Origin: Bin87 sp965219925
Lineage (GTDB): Bacteria; Chloroflexota; Dehalococcoidia; Lucifugimonadales; UBA3495
Length of the DNA stretch: 64,000 bases
Direction of reading: 5' to 3'
NCBI GenBank assembly: GCA_965219925.1
Contig: OZ244795.1
Location: forward strand, 930,001 to 994,000
The notes under the pieces: generated by a model
Told to the model about the DNA's origin: nothing
Databases searched by the model: none
What the model saw: the letters and a program-made list of their open reading frames with translations, nothing else
Program-made: the position numbers and the translations under genes
Shown here: piece by piece, positions 9,201 to 16,253 of the stretch
Layout: every line of letters starts with the position of its first letter
Position numbering within the stretch: the first letter of the stretch is position 1

Positions 9201-10607
9201 CCTCACCGATACCGCTACTGAGATCCAAGGGTTGTGGGTAACCTCCGCGAGCAGCCGAGGCAATTCCTCCTGCCAAGCCGCTGGGTCGGCCGCCTCGTTC
9301 AGAGCATCCACCATTAGCAAAAAGGGAGCGTTGGACGCCGCGGCCGCGGCCTGCATAGCAGAGGCCAATTCCTCGGAGCCGACTTCCTCCAGACCCAATT
9401 GTTTGGCAATTTCAGACCAGATATTTCGGCCCGACAGGCTGCCGCCCAGAATGACCACCGCCGGTTGCCCGGCTTTGACGGCGCGGTCGCCCACGTCGCA
9501 AAACAAGTGGGTTTTGCCCTGTCCAGCAGAGCCTTCCAGAAGTAGCGCCCCATTCGTGGCCGCTTCCGAAGCGTCGCTCAGCAGCAACCTTTGAAATTCT
9601 CTCAGGCCGGATTCCACGCTTCGGAGGTAGTGGCTCAAGGAGAGTATGTGCTCTTCCGTAACCCGTTGTTGTTGCGTTCGTGTCTTTTGTCCCTGTGGCG
9701 GTCTTGGCGGATCGGCGTCACGGATGAAATCCATGCAGCCACGTGTAAGAGCAAGCAATCCGGATTGATCTAACCGCTTCGGTAGCGTAGTCTTTTCCGG
9801 GGTAGCGTGTTGCCATTCGGCCAGTTTCTTCTTGAGTTGGCACAACTGATTGGTTACGCTGAGTCTAGTGTAGCGCGAGACCTGGATCCGCTCCGCGGCG
9901 CGTAAGACCGAGTCGCGGACATCTCGGAGGCGCTGCCAGTAGGCTTCAGACATCGCCAGACCTTCCAAGGCGAAGGACACCGGCAAGTCAATGTGCAGTT
10001 CCGGGGTGTAACGCCTGCCGGCCATGTCGTGAGCGATTGACATCCGGTGAGCGCACCATTCCGGTGAGAATACCTCTTTGTCCCAGAAGAACCGCCTTAT
10101 TCCCCGCTGCCCTGGGTGACGGACGAGGCGCTCCAAAAGATCGCCTTCCGACCAGAGTTCAATGCGGACGCAGTCGGCGCCGGGAATGCGCTTTCGCTGG
10201 GATTCCTTCTTGTCCTCGAATTTCTGGCGGGCAGACTTGCGCTTTCCTTCGTCAACGGCGTCGGGCAGGTCGAACGGGATGCAGAAGGTCAGGCGTCGGC
10301 AATTGGGCCGTTTTTCGACTACGGTCTTCAGCGACTTTTCCATCCCCTTGAGGAGATTGTCTATGTCGAAGGAATACTTGGCCTGCCACCCCCATTGGGT
10401 TCCGTTGCGGCGGGTGATGTACCATTCCAAACCGCCATCAGGGTTGCCGGTCTTGACCAACTCGGCGCCTTCGGGCACCGGGTCGCGCAGTTGATAGCAC
10501 AACTCCTCAAAGGCTTGGTGCTGGGAGCCGCGCCACTGGCGAATGTTCCTGAAATCAAGATTGGGAGTTGTCATGGTTGCAGACCTGTCGAGTGGCTTAT
10601 TTTCCAC
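6243..10607 (-). CDS. Avs-like STAND ATPase with N-terminal nuclease-type domain
   Basis: A protein of up to 1454 residues. Residues 20-80 show a PD-(D/E)xK/Mrr-like nuclease core: QAFEELCYQL, then GNPDGGLEWY with D57 and E61, then WGWQAKY with Q75 and K77. A P-loop ATPase follows, with Walker A EGSAGQGKTH near residues 358-367 and Walker B PFLLMVDALNEAAD near 428-441. A long all-helical C-terminal region of about 800 residues has no simple repeats visible by eye. A nuclease, STAND ATPase and long helical sensor is the architecture of the antiviral Avs proteins, which recognise conserved phage proteins. Length fits the Avs4-like class, but the type is not proven. Two starts are possible: GTG at 10607 or ATG at 10574. 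The gene lies between two IS5 copies. Confidence 0.8.
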   Translation of the reverse strand: MENKPLDRSATMTTPNLDFRNIRQWRGSQHQAFEELCYQLRDPVPEGAELVKTGNPDGGLEWYITRRNGTQWGWQAKYSFDIDNLLKGMEKSLKTVVEKRPNCRRLTFCIPFDLPDAVDEGKRKSARQKFEDKKESQRKRIPGADCVRIELWSEGDLLERLVRHPGQRGIRRFFWDKEVFSPEWCAHRMSIAHDMAGRRYTPELHIDLPVSFALEGLAMSEAYWQRLRDVRDSVLRAAERIQVSRYTRLSVTNQLCQLKKKLAEWQHATPEKTTLPKRLDQSGLLALTRGCMDFIRDADPPRPPQGQKTRTQQQRVTEEHILSLSHYLRSVESGLREFQRLLLSDASEAATNGALLLEGSAGQGKTHLFCDVGDRAVKAGQPAVVILGGSLSGRNIWSEIAKQLGLEEVGSEELASAMQAAAAASNAPFLLMVDALNEAADPAAWQEELPRLLAEVTHNPWISVAVSVRSTFLGMVLPEGGLSNVTEVEHPGFDGRELEATERFFDAFGLEQPRIPLLTPEFTNPLFLKLYCESLHGMGLSAPPLGEAHLSQTFERYLKWKEQRIAQQLKMDPALRPMQAAIDGFSKALVEANGDSLPYERASDLINAFEQGSRQWPDTLFGQLLSEGVLSKDVAWDFGAKELRQVVRFTYQQFADYQVVSILLDPFGSDAGSLRQALSLGEPLRQTLLDAPPSWIEALAVLVPERFGVELLDTADWDLEPYARRVWTSAHMKSICVRRPLAVTERTSELLADAREPDPYLEEPMLEIWLSVATQPQHLLNAYSLHEALKGMSMPNRDVAWSLPTYHTLDEGGPLDRLIRWASRSRRPDCPSEVVELAAITLAWTFTSPNRILRDHTTKSLSQLLSAHLPVLPALISRFAGVNDPYVIERLAVACHVAVLCGGTAEPQAVVSAANKLRKLVFADDQVPNLSTRDAVRGIYEWCLNNGWVDEQTYSDMKPPYSSALPLEPPTEEEVRRDYDIRWPESRLVEWPYGRLMGSVFAMGDFGRYVIEPAMHRFTRHSLRSAVPPKRKRTMLSADWGQRWVFQRVISLGWNPLDFAEFDQRVNYWSASRTEHKPERFGKKYQWIAFHELVARVADNFHMVHHYEGDPETYEGPWQLWSRDIDPTLPPPPRTRDMDGDVEVGKTFAVEVAQWWIPNGPRYRDDDPEPDAEWAREINDIPEFEPLVRRQDNNGNKWVVLHAWYNWRSTVTRPRRRELWSYIYSWLVRPGQRDAVVRYIERHSLMNDWMPGRGRNIDAAYLGELPWAMSRDTEVDVWEPITEPGTWKPTGLQVSPAWEEYEWEGNILDCSIDDGVRAWYPGQILFDAGNLVWKPGTREWCDSASTTVARFVESDDHSVLLVRDDWLKRTLRKVGLVIVFGWLGEKRFIEMDSIPILANMIGRWTEINSVATFDGRRWSFGRRRLETRSVPNGDADGENQSDAINEPDNICPML

Positions 10608-10965
10608 AGGGGACCCGTGAGAATACGACGCATTTAGGTATCGCCCACGCCACCCTCATATTACCTTTGTTTTCGCCGTCGTACGTCAACTTCGGCGTCA
10701 CTGGAATGGCCGCCATCAACAAAGGCGGGTATCTGGTGCTCAATGAGTTCGAGGTCTCCTATTTTACTACGCTGTCTCCCACCCGGCATTTGCAAGGTGG
10801 CGTGTGTCAGGGCAATCGCATTTAGCGTATTTGGAATAGTGGATGCCTCAGATTATTGAAGTGTGAAATGCTGCATCCATCCAGAACCAAGGGATTACGG
10901 GGCACTGCACCGCCATTATGCCGACGTTTGCCGGATTCCAACGCCGAAACCTTTCAACGTCGTCC
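10608..10965. other. 358-bp gap without a recognisable gene
   Basis: This stretch lies between the STAND gene and the small gene ending at 10966. I see no coding-like frame, RNA gene or clear promoter. It is moderately AT-rich near 10650-10720. It presumably holds the promoter of the STAND gene, but no well-spaced -35/-10 pair was found. Confidence 0.4.
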
Positions 10966-11259
10966 TTATTTCCCCCACCCAACGGTTGCCGGGGCTCTGT
11001 CTGGCGTTAAGACACCTGTAGAACATTTGTAATGCGATTGCCCTGTGGCGTGTGTGTAACCTTCGGAATCGGCGTAGAGCGTGATTCTCTTGTAACCATA
11101 TTCCAAGTAGGGGCTGCCCTCGACGACGAATCCCAGCGCTGCGAAAACAGCGATTAACGCTTCACGCTTCAAAGGATTGAGACCGTTCAACTTCCGGGGG
11201 ACAATAACCTTGTTCCGGATGCTCCCACTAACGCTCAATATCATCGGCATCGTATGCAA
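10966..11259 (-). CDS. small hypothetical protein, last gene of the CD-NTase/SLOG operon
   Basis: A protein of up to 97 residues whose 5' end overlaps the preceding gene by 32 bp, so the true start may lie further in. The central part reads NPLKREALIAVFAALGFVVE and then EYGYKRITLYADSEGYTHAT. This resembles small proteins annotated as DUF7689-like, in which a conserved Tyr-Gly-(Tyr) and 'Ala-Asp ... thr-His-Ala' stretch is typical. The C-terminus (PDRAPATVGWGK) differs from what I remember of that family, so the match is weak. Its position makes it a candidate accessory or regulatory subunit of the operon. Confidence 0.5.
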   Translation of the reverse strand: MHTMPMILSVSGSIRNKVIVPRKLNGLNPLKREALIAVFAALGFVVEGSPYLEYGYKRITLYADSEGYTHATGQSHYKCSTGVLTPDRAPATVGWGK

Positions 11260-11818
11260 CGCATAGGTCTAAAGTGATCGTGCTGGGTCGAACTCCCTGG
11301 CTTCCCATATCCACCAGATTCTCGTTCGCAGGGCTGTCCAGCGTCAGCAGCGACTTGCCGTCGGCGGCGAGCTTCCGCGCGAATGATTCCGTCTTGCTTC
11401 CGGGCGCGGCGTGGGCGATAAATACTTGGGCAGCCAATGACGCCACCAACTCGTTGCGCTGGGCTGCGCTCTCCGCTGTTGCGCGGCGGACTGTCTCAGA
11501 GAAAGGCGACAGGACCAATAGCCTGCCTTCTTCCAGAGGACCACGCCAGTCGCGCGGGATACGCATATTCTCAATGCCCCGGGCCGGGCAGATGACTACG
11601 GGCTGGCTGCCCCGGAGCAACAAGCGCAGGCATTCTTTCTCCATCGGCGTCTGGAACCCGCCGATTACGGCGACGCCCGCATCGCGCATCGAACGGGCGA
11701 GGTCGTAGGTCTTGAGGATGAGGTCCCCCGGGCACCGGGTCGAGCAGAAGAGGGCGGTCAGCGGCTCTTCAAGCAGCCGAAGGTTGCCTTTTGACTTGAA
11801 CTTCGGCAGCTGTTCCAT
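11228..11818 (-). CDS. DprA/Smf-like SLOG-fold protein
   Basis: A 196-residue Rossmann-like protein. FCSTRCPGDLILKTYDLA at about residues 24-41, VAVIGGFQTPMEKECL at 49-64 and VVICPARGIENMRIP at 74-88 follow the order of motifs in DprA/Smf proteins (SxR/GG.../nucleotide-binding loop). The RecA-loading and winged-helix parts of true DprA are absent. It is therefore more likely a stand-alone SLOG domain than the transformation protein. SLOG domains bind nucleotides or nucleotide-derived signals; in Thoeris ThsA a SLOG domain senses a cyclic ADP-ribose variant. The gene lies between another SLOG gene (29 bp upstream) and a small gene it overlaps. Confidence 0.7.
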   Translation of the reverse strand: MEQLPKFKSKGNLRLLEEPLTALFCSTRCPGDLILKTYDLARSMRDAGVAVIGGFQTPMEKECLRLLLRGSQPVVICPARGIENMRIPRDWRGPLEEGRLLVLSPFSETVRRATAESAAQRNELVASLAAQVFIAHAAPGSKTESFARKLAADGKSLLTLDSPANENLVDMGSQGVRPSTITLDLCVAYDADDIER

Positions 11819-11846
11819 GCCCCATTTTCCCTTGCATACTCGATTA

Positions 11847-12689
11847 CTACAAGAAGGGTAGCAAGTCCTTCGCCCATTCGATAATCTTGATGGCGGACGC
11901 GATGACGGGGAGTGCTTTCATGGCCTGCCATGCAGCGACCAACCGTCGCCTCACGTCCATTGACTGGTCCGATAGCGGAATGGCGTCGAATTCTTTGGCG
12001 AGGATTTCGGCTGACACCCGTGCCACGGTTTCCGCGTCGTTGATTCCCCGGTTCAGGGAGAGCAATCCAACCCTGTTCGTCACATCCTGATGCGTGTTGG
12101 GGAAGAAACGGCTGGGGTCCGACGCCATTTCCCGGTGCAGAGCAACGGCCCCATCGCCGTCCTCGGCGGTAGAGCCAAGTTGGAGGTCGAGTGCCAGGAC
12201 GGGTTTGCCCAAGGCAATCATCTCCGCTCCGGCGGAGTACGTGCCTTTGCCGCCGCCAATGGCGAGCATGGCGTCGGCCCTTTTAGTCGTCATCTCTCGG
12301 TACTCGCCGCCGGTGAACACCTCGCGCCGTATAAGACAAATTTCTACGGCGTTTCGCTGCTCCAGGTCTCTCAGCAGGTGCAGATTGGCGTCGTCTATCT
12401 TTGCCTCCGGAGCTGCGTCGGACATTACGATCCGAGCGTACTGGCGAGGGTTTTCGGTTGTGCTTTCGGCATGACGCTCGACTTCGCGCAGTGCCAGCCA
12501 GTCGAAAACATGGGGCACGCCGTAGTCGTCTTTGGTGGACTCCTCATCCCCGGCAAGCACCACGACGCCCGCTCCCCGGCTCAATGCCTCTCTGGTGAAG
12601 CGCCTGACGAAGTGAATGGCGATGTCCAGTTTGTCGTTAGGGCACGAAGGCCCCGCGCTGCCAGATAGCAGTATGAATTTGCCGTTCAT
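11847..12689 (-). CDS. SLOG-domain protein, candidate nucleotide-signal sensor or effector
   Basis: About 280 residues. It starts with a Rossmann beta-strand and Gly/Ser loop (KFILLSGSAGPSCP), followed by FTREALSRGAGVVVLAGDE. Its diagnostic feature is ADAMLAIGGGKGTYSAG, then EMIALGKPVLALDL, the glycine-rich phosphate-binding motif of the SLOG superfamily. The last 20 residues are hydrophobic (VIASAIKIIEWAKDLLPFL) and could form an amphipathic or membrane-contacting helix. ATG at 12689 is chosen; a TTG six bases upstream is also in frame. It begins 13 bp after the CD-NTase stop, so the two are probably one transcript. By analogy with nucleotide-signalling defence systems it may bind the cyclase product, but that is inference. 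Confidence 0.7.
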   Translation of the reverse strand: MNGKFILLSGSAGPSCPNDKLDIAIHFVRRFTREALSRGAGVVVLAGDEESTKDDYGVPHVFDWLALREVERHAESTTENPRQYARIVMSDAAPEAKIDDANLHLLRDLEQRNAVEICLIRREVFTGGEYREMTTKRADAMLAIGGGKGTYSAGAEMIALGKPVLALDLQLGSTAEDGDGAVALHREMASDPSRFFPNTHQDVTNRVGLLSLNRGINDAETVARVSAEILAKEFDAIPLSDQSMDVRRRLVAAWQAMKALPVIASAIKIIEWAKDLLPFL

Positions 12690-12704
12690 CAGCAATTGCC
12701 AGCC

Positions 12705-13544
12705 TCAGTTCCCTTCGCAGAACAGGGCGTTGAACTTTGCCCTCGTCGTGCAGGAGTTGACGTTGGCGCGCATCTGTGAAAAGTAGGTTGAGGCGCGGTT
12801 ACGAAGTCTGGAGTTCGCCGGGCCAAGATATTCGTCCACGTATCCGGATTGCCCCGTGGTATCGGAGATTGGGCTCTTCACCGCCGTCACTGAGCGGCTG
12901 AGGAAGTGATTGAGCATGGCCTTTGGGTCTTGGGGCCCCTGATAGTTCCTGAATGCGCGTATTGCTAGAGACTCCAGATGGTACCCGCTAAACTTCCTGC
13001 TTGGACGGCTAATGTGGCAGTTTGCCATGGCCTTCGCGAGCTTGACCACTTGCACTACTCTGTCGTTATTGGCGTCGTTGACTTCGGCGAGCCTGCGGGC
13101 AAAGTTTTCAGGGTGCACCACGTTGCTCCAACTGGTACTTCCTGGTTCGGCAATCCGCACGCCGCCGCTGTTGGTCCGAATGGCAGGCAGCACTTGGATT
13201 TCGATACCACTGGCATAACCGATTGTCACCGCCAAGCTGCCTGCCCTCACGGGATTATTAGGCAGTTGCCCTTTAATGGTTCTTCGTACCTGCTGTATCA
13301 CTCTTGCCGGGGGCTGGTTCACCAGTGAAGACTGGTTCACTATCAGAAGGACATCGACGTCGCTGAGACCGGTTACGTAAGTGCCTCGTTGAACGGAACC
13401 GCCGTACATGGTCTGTACTACGTGCCCTTCATTTCGGATTATGTTGCACAGGCTTTCAAGGTGTCTCGTGACCGCCTGCTGATTCCTGCGGGCGTACCTG
13501 GCGAGTAATTCCTCGCAGTAACGGTTGAAGTTGTCATCTGGCAT
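12705..13544 (-). CDS. CD-NTase-like nucleotidyltransferase (CBASS-type cyclase candidate)
   Basis: A 279-residue protein of the polymerase-beta nucleotidyltransferase fold. The active-site signature GGSVQRGTYVTGLSDVDV spans about residues 48-65, giving G49-S50 and the metal ligands D62 and D64. The third acidic residue is E115 in SGIEIQVLPAI. This GS-x(n)-DxD arrangement, followed by a strand carrying the third acid and then 'LP', is typical of CGAS/DncV-like enzymes that make cyclic oligonucleotides. The C-terminal part (GYHLESLAIRAFRNYQ) is helical. It is the first gene of an operon with two SLOG proteins. The IS5 copy 2 ends 16 bp upstream of its ATG, so the native promoter has been displaced. 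Confidence 0.78.
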   Translation of the reverse strand: MPDDNFNRYCEELLARYARRNQQAVTRHLESLCNIIRNEGHVVQTMYGGSVQRGTYVTGLSDVDVLLIVNQSSLVNQPPARVIQQVRRTIKGQLPNNPVRAGSLAVTIGYASGIEIQVLPAIRTNSGGVRIAEPGSTSWSNVVHPENFARRLAEVNDANNDRVVQVVKLAKAMANCHISRPSRKFSGYHLESLAIRAFRNYQGPQDPKAMLNHFLSRSVTAVKSPISDTTGQSGYVDEYLGPANSRLRNRASTYFSQMRANVNSCTTRAKFNALFCEGN

Positions 13545-13559
13545 GATTCGTGGTCCTTA

Positions 13560-14421
13560 GAGCCTGTTTACGATCTTTTTAGGATTAGCACCATGAAGGC
13601 AAGCACCACCATTTGCAGGCTGGTATTGAGCTTCCTTTCGCAGTTCTTCCAGAGTCGGCGGCACTTTTCCAGCCAGGCGAAAGACCGCTCCACCACCCAT
13701 CGCTTCGGCAGTACCACGAAGGTGTGCAGTTCGCTGCGTTTCACCACTTCCACCGAGGCTCCCAACAGGCCTTGCACCGCAGTGGCAAAGGGCTTCCCGG
13801 TGTAACCCCCGTCCACCAGCACCTTCTGCACTTGACTGAAGCCGTCTCGGCGCCGGTCAAACATCGCCAAAGCCCCGGCCCGGTCGGTAACGTTGGCGGT
13901 AGTCACATGTATCGCATGGGGCAATCCTTGCGTGTCCACCGCGATATGACGCTTGATTCCCGACACCTTCTTGCCTGCGTCATAGCCCTTGTGCCCGGCG
14001 GTGTCCGTGTTCTTCACGCTCTGGGAGTCCACGATACAGAAGCTAGTCTGCTCTTTCCGACCATTGCTTGGTCGGGCCGCGCCAACCGATTTTTTTTAGG
14101 ACTTGCTCCAGAATGGAATCCTGACCCGGGCCAGGCCGCTCGCTCCATTGCCGGAAATACTGGTAGCAGGTGCGCCAATCGGGGAAGTCCGCGGGCAGCA
14201 TTCGCCACTGGCAGCCGCTTTTCAGGAGGTACAGTACGCCGCAGAAAACGTCGTACAAGTCCACGGTGCGGGGCTTGGTCCGACGGCGGGCCGACGCCAA
14301 CGTCGGCAGAATACGGGCGAATTGCTCCCGGCTGATGTCGCTGGGATAGGAATGAGACATGATTACCCCTCCCTTGATGATAGTCTCAACTTAACCTATC
14401 TCAGAGATCATAGACAGGTTC
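13560..14421 (-). mobile_element. IS5-family insertion sequence, copy 2 (862 bp, inverted)
   Basis: Same element as copies 1 and 3, in minus orientation. The window-left end is GAGCCTGTTTACGATC and the window-right end finishes AGACAGGTTC. Its immediate flanks are TTA (13557-13559) and TAA (14422-14424), which are not a direct repeat, unlike the flanks of copies 1 and 3. The outer flank matches the outer flank of copy 1 (TAA), as expected if the two copies once moved together. Three bases are weak evidence. Confidence 0.9.
13568..14360 (-). CDS. IS5-family transposase, copy 2
   Basis: orfA (14360-14043) and orfB (ending at 13568) are both intact, with the DDE residues in IVDSQSVKN, VDGGYTGKP and VERSFAWLEK. 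Like copy 1, orfA ends at a TAG after SERAD. The transposase is transcribed toward the CD-NTase operon, which starts 24 bp beyond its stop codon. Read-through could therefore drive that operon. Confidence 0.9.
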
Positions 14422-14430
14422 TAACCGTAG

Positions 14431-14868
14431 CTAAAGGAGATCATCCAAGACGATTACGGGCAAGCCCTGGACACGGCGGAAGTCGGTGTCGTTGGTGATG
14501 AAGAGCGCACAGCCGGCTCGAAGAGCTGTCGCCGCGTGGAGGGCGTCGGGCGTCTTCAGACCGGTCTCGGCGCGCAGGCGGGCAGTATCCTCCCATATCT
14601 CGCGCGTGGCAGAGACTAACTGCACCTCAGGGGCGGAGAATACGGCCCGAAATGCCGCTTCGAGATCCTCATTTCCTTCCCGGATTGGCCGAACCAGGGC
14701 CTCTGCGACGGCTAACTCGCTGCATACCACGACGAATTGCCCTGCCTCGGCCTGCTGCCATACGGGAGCCAATAGCGTGAGGTACGGCTCATTGCGCTCT
14801 ACGCTGTAGATGATGGCTGAGGTATCCAGGTAGATTGCCCCATGCGACGGAAGCCTCAGCGGTCCCAC
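14431..14868 (-). CDS. PIN-domain toxin, VapC-like
   Basis: A 145-residue PIN nuclease of the type II toxin family. The acidic residues are in place: D15 in AIYLDTSAIIY, Glu in CSELAVAEALV, Asp in KTPDALHAATAL and Asp/Asn in FITNDTDFRRV. These proteins cut RNA, commonly tRNA. The start overlaps the upstream antitoxin gene by 13 bp, the usual coupled antitoxin-toxin order. The stop codon lies 10 bp from the end of IS5 copy 2. Confidence 0.88.
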   Translation of the reverse strand: MGPLRLPSHGAIYLDTSAIIYSVERNEPYLTLLAPVWQQAEAGQFVVVCSELAVAEALVRPIREGNEDLEAAFRAVFSAPEVQLVSATREIWEDTARLRAETGLKTPDALHAATALRAGCALFITNDTDFRRVQGLPVIVLDDLL

Positions 14869-15089
14869 GACGCCCGTTCCTCCGCGATGTAGTCATCAAC
14901 TTCCTTTGCGGTCTTGAAAAGGCGTTGCCCCGGCCCTTCTGATATGATCTGCCAAGCCGAGCGAGCCGAGGGCGCCGGCATGGGGGTGATCATCACATCC
15001 ACGCTCTCACCCTCGGTCAACTCCTGGTTGACGATCTCGATCTTCCCTCCCGGCAGTACCGTCGTCCTGATGTGCAGCGTCTTTTGCAT
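14856..15089 (-). CDS. antitoxin of the VapBC-type pair
   Basis: A 77-residue protein starting MQKTLHIRTTVLPGGKIEIV, the beta-strand DNA-binding pattern of AbrB/SpoVT-like antitoxins. The C-terminus is acidic and helical (FKTAKEVDDYIAEERASW) and is expected to wrap the toxin. A Shine-Dalgarno AAGGAGAC precedes the ATG. The overlap with the PIN gene and its small size support the antitoxin role. Confidence 0.75.
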   Translation of the reverse strand: MQKTLHIRTTVLPGGKIEIVNQELTEGESVDVMITPMPAPSARSAWQIISEGPGQRLFKTAKEVDDYIAEERASWDR

Positions 15090-15122
15090 GGGTACGTCTC
15101 CTTGTCTGGAGGTTTCCGGTTG

Positions 15123-15362
15123 CTAAGCCCGGTCGAATTCTTGCCCGCTCCGTGACCGGGCTATCCCCGCCGGCAGGGGCTTGCCCCGGTCCTGATAAGA
15201 GAGAATGAATTGCTCGGCCACCGCGGACAGTTCGGCCAGGGCCTCGCTGCCCGTCTCTCCCCACGCCCGGCACCCGGGCAGTTCCGGAGTCTCGGCCATG
15301 TAGAGCCAGCCCTGGTCCTCGCAGGGTTCGTGCAGGACGCATTCCAACTGTTACAGTTCCAT
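15123..15362 (-). pseudogene. HicB-like antitoxin with a stop at codon 4
   Basis: The good start (ATG at 15362 behind GAGGAGGACGAA) reads Met-Glu-Leu and then TAA. The same frame continues QLECVLHEPCEDQGWLYMAE, then TPELPGCRAWGETGSEALAE. This is the HicB pattern: 'PELPGC' followed by 'G.T..EAL.EL', a partial RNase-H-like fold. A TTG at 15347 could rescue translation, so the gene may not be fully dead. No hicA partner is seen. The 200 bp upstream contains only coding-like debris (EHVIGKVEIADVEAGQAVEL) that I cannot identify. Confidence 0.55.
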
Positions 15363-15599
15363 TTCGTCCTCCTCGTGTAGATGTTTCTGATCCCTCACGC
15401 CACATGCGAGATCTCGCCGGGCGTCGCATCGGACAACTTGCCAATTCCACCGCCTGCCCCGCCTCCACGTCGGCAATCTCCACCTTGCCGATGACATGTT
15501 CAGGTGGTTCCTGGTAATTTCCAACCGCTATGTCGTTATGCTTAATCTTGGTCTATTGGGTCGTTGTCCACAGGGTCGGAGGCTCGCACTTCCTCACCT

Positions 15600-16253
15600 T
15601 TACCTTTGGAACCGAGGAGCCTGTAGAAGTCTATGTACTTCCCAGATCCCAGGAGGATCAAACCCAAGAAAAAAAGCCGTGGTTCCTGCTGAAAGTGACC
15701 ATCGTGAAAAGTCAACGTCCTCGGCTGGGTTCGGTCTTATGCCGGTCCCGACTGTAGTGTCCATTGCGCCCATCACAGAAATTGCGACAGAAATTGCGAA
15801 CGAAATTGTCGCCAACAATAAATTAAACACTGACGTTGAATAAGCTAGCGTTCCTGATTTTTCCCATTCCTCAACATCCGGTTCCTTTGAACGTCGAAAA
15901 CTAGGTAGCCGTCGATGCCGGAGGATGTTCCATGCGTTCATGGCGGCAATATAGGCGAGGTATCCGATGCAAAATAAACCTATTCCCAACATCACGACAA
16001 GAAAGGTACTTTGCACTAGGTCAGGACCTACGATGCCCATGGCTATCAATACTCCGTAGACAATTAATGAAACTACGAGAGACCCCACCAATAGATTATT
16101 AATGTCACGGCGACCTTGCGCTGACAGAAGTCCGATGTAGTGCGAGGATCCCTGCCACGCGGCGGAGAACATGATGATTGTGACCGCCAATAACGCCACC
16201 GAAATGACTACGATGTTCGTTGCAACGGCTTGCAGCTCAGCGAATTGCATCAT
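15600..16253 (-). CDS. predicted membrane protein of the PLD-helicase/methyltransferase operon
   Basis: A 217-residue protein with four hydrophobic segments: around residues 13-31 (IVVISVALLAVTIIMFSAA), 55-75, 80-105 and 145-165. A basic, charged loop (ILRHRRLPSFRRSKEPDVEE) lies between segments 3 and 4. The ATG overlaps the methyltransferase stop as TAATG, so it is the last gene of that operon. I do not recognise the family. Membrane proteins at the end of defence operons are often effectors or anchors, but there is no motif here to decide. Confidence 0.65.
   Translation of the reverse strand: MMQFAELQAVATNIVVISVALLAVTIIMFSAAWQGSSHYIGLLSAQGRRDINNLLVGSLVVSLIVYGVLIAMGIVGPDLVQSTFLVVMLGIGLFCIGYLAYIAAMNAWNILRHRRLPSFRRSKEPDVEEWEKSGTLAYSTSVFNLLLATISFAISVAISVMGAMDTTVGTGIRPNPAEDVDFSRWSLSAGTTAFFLGFDPPGIWEVHRLLQAPRFQR

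Noticed and set aside
11228..11818. Genuine DprA of natural transformation
   Set aside because: At 196 residues it lacks the flanking domains of DprA and sits in an operon with a cyclase and another SLOG protein.
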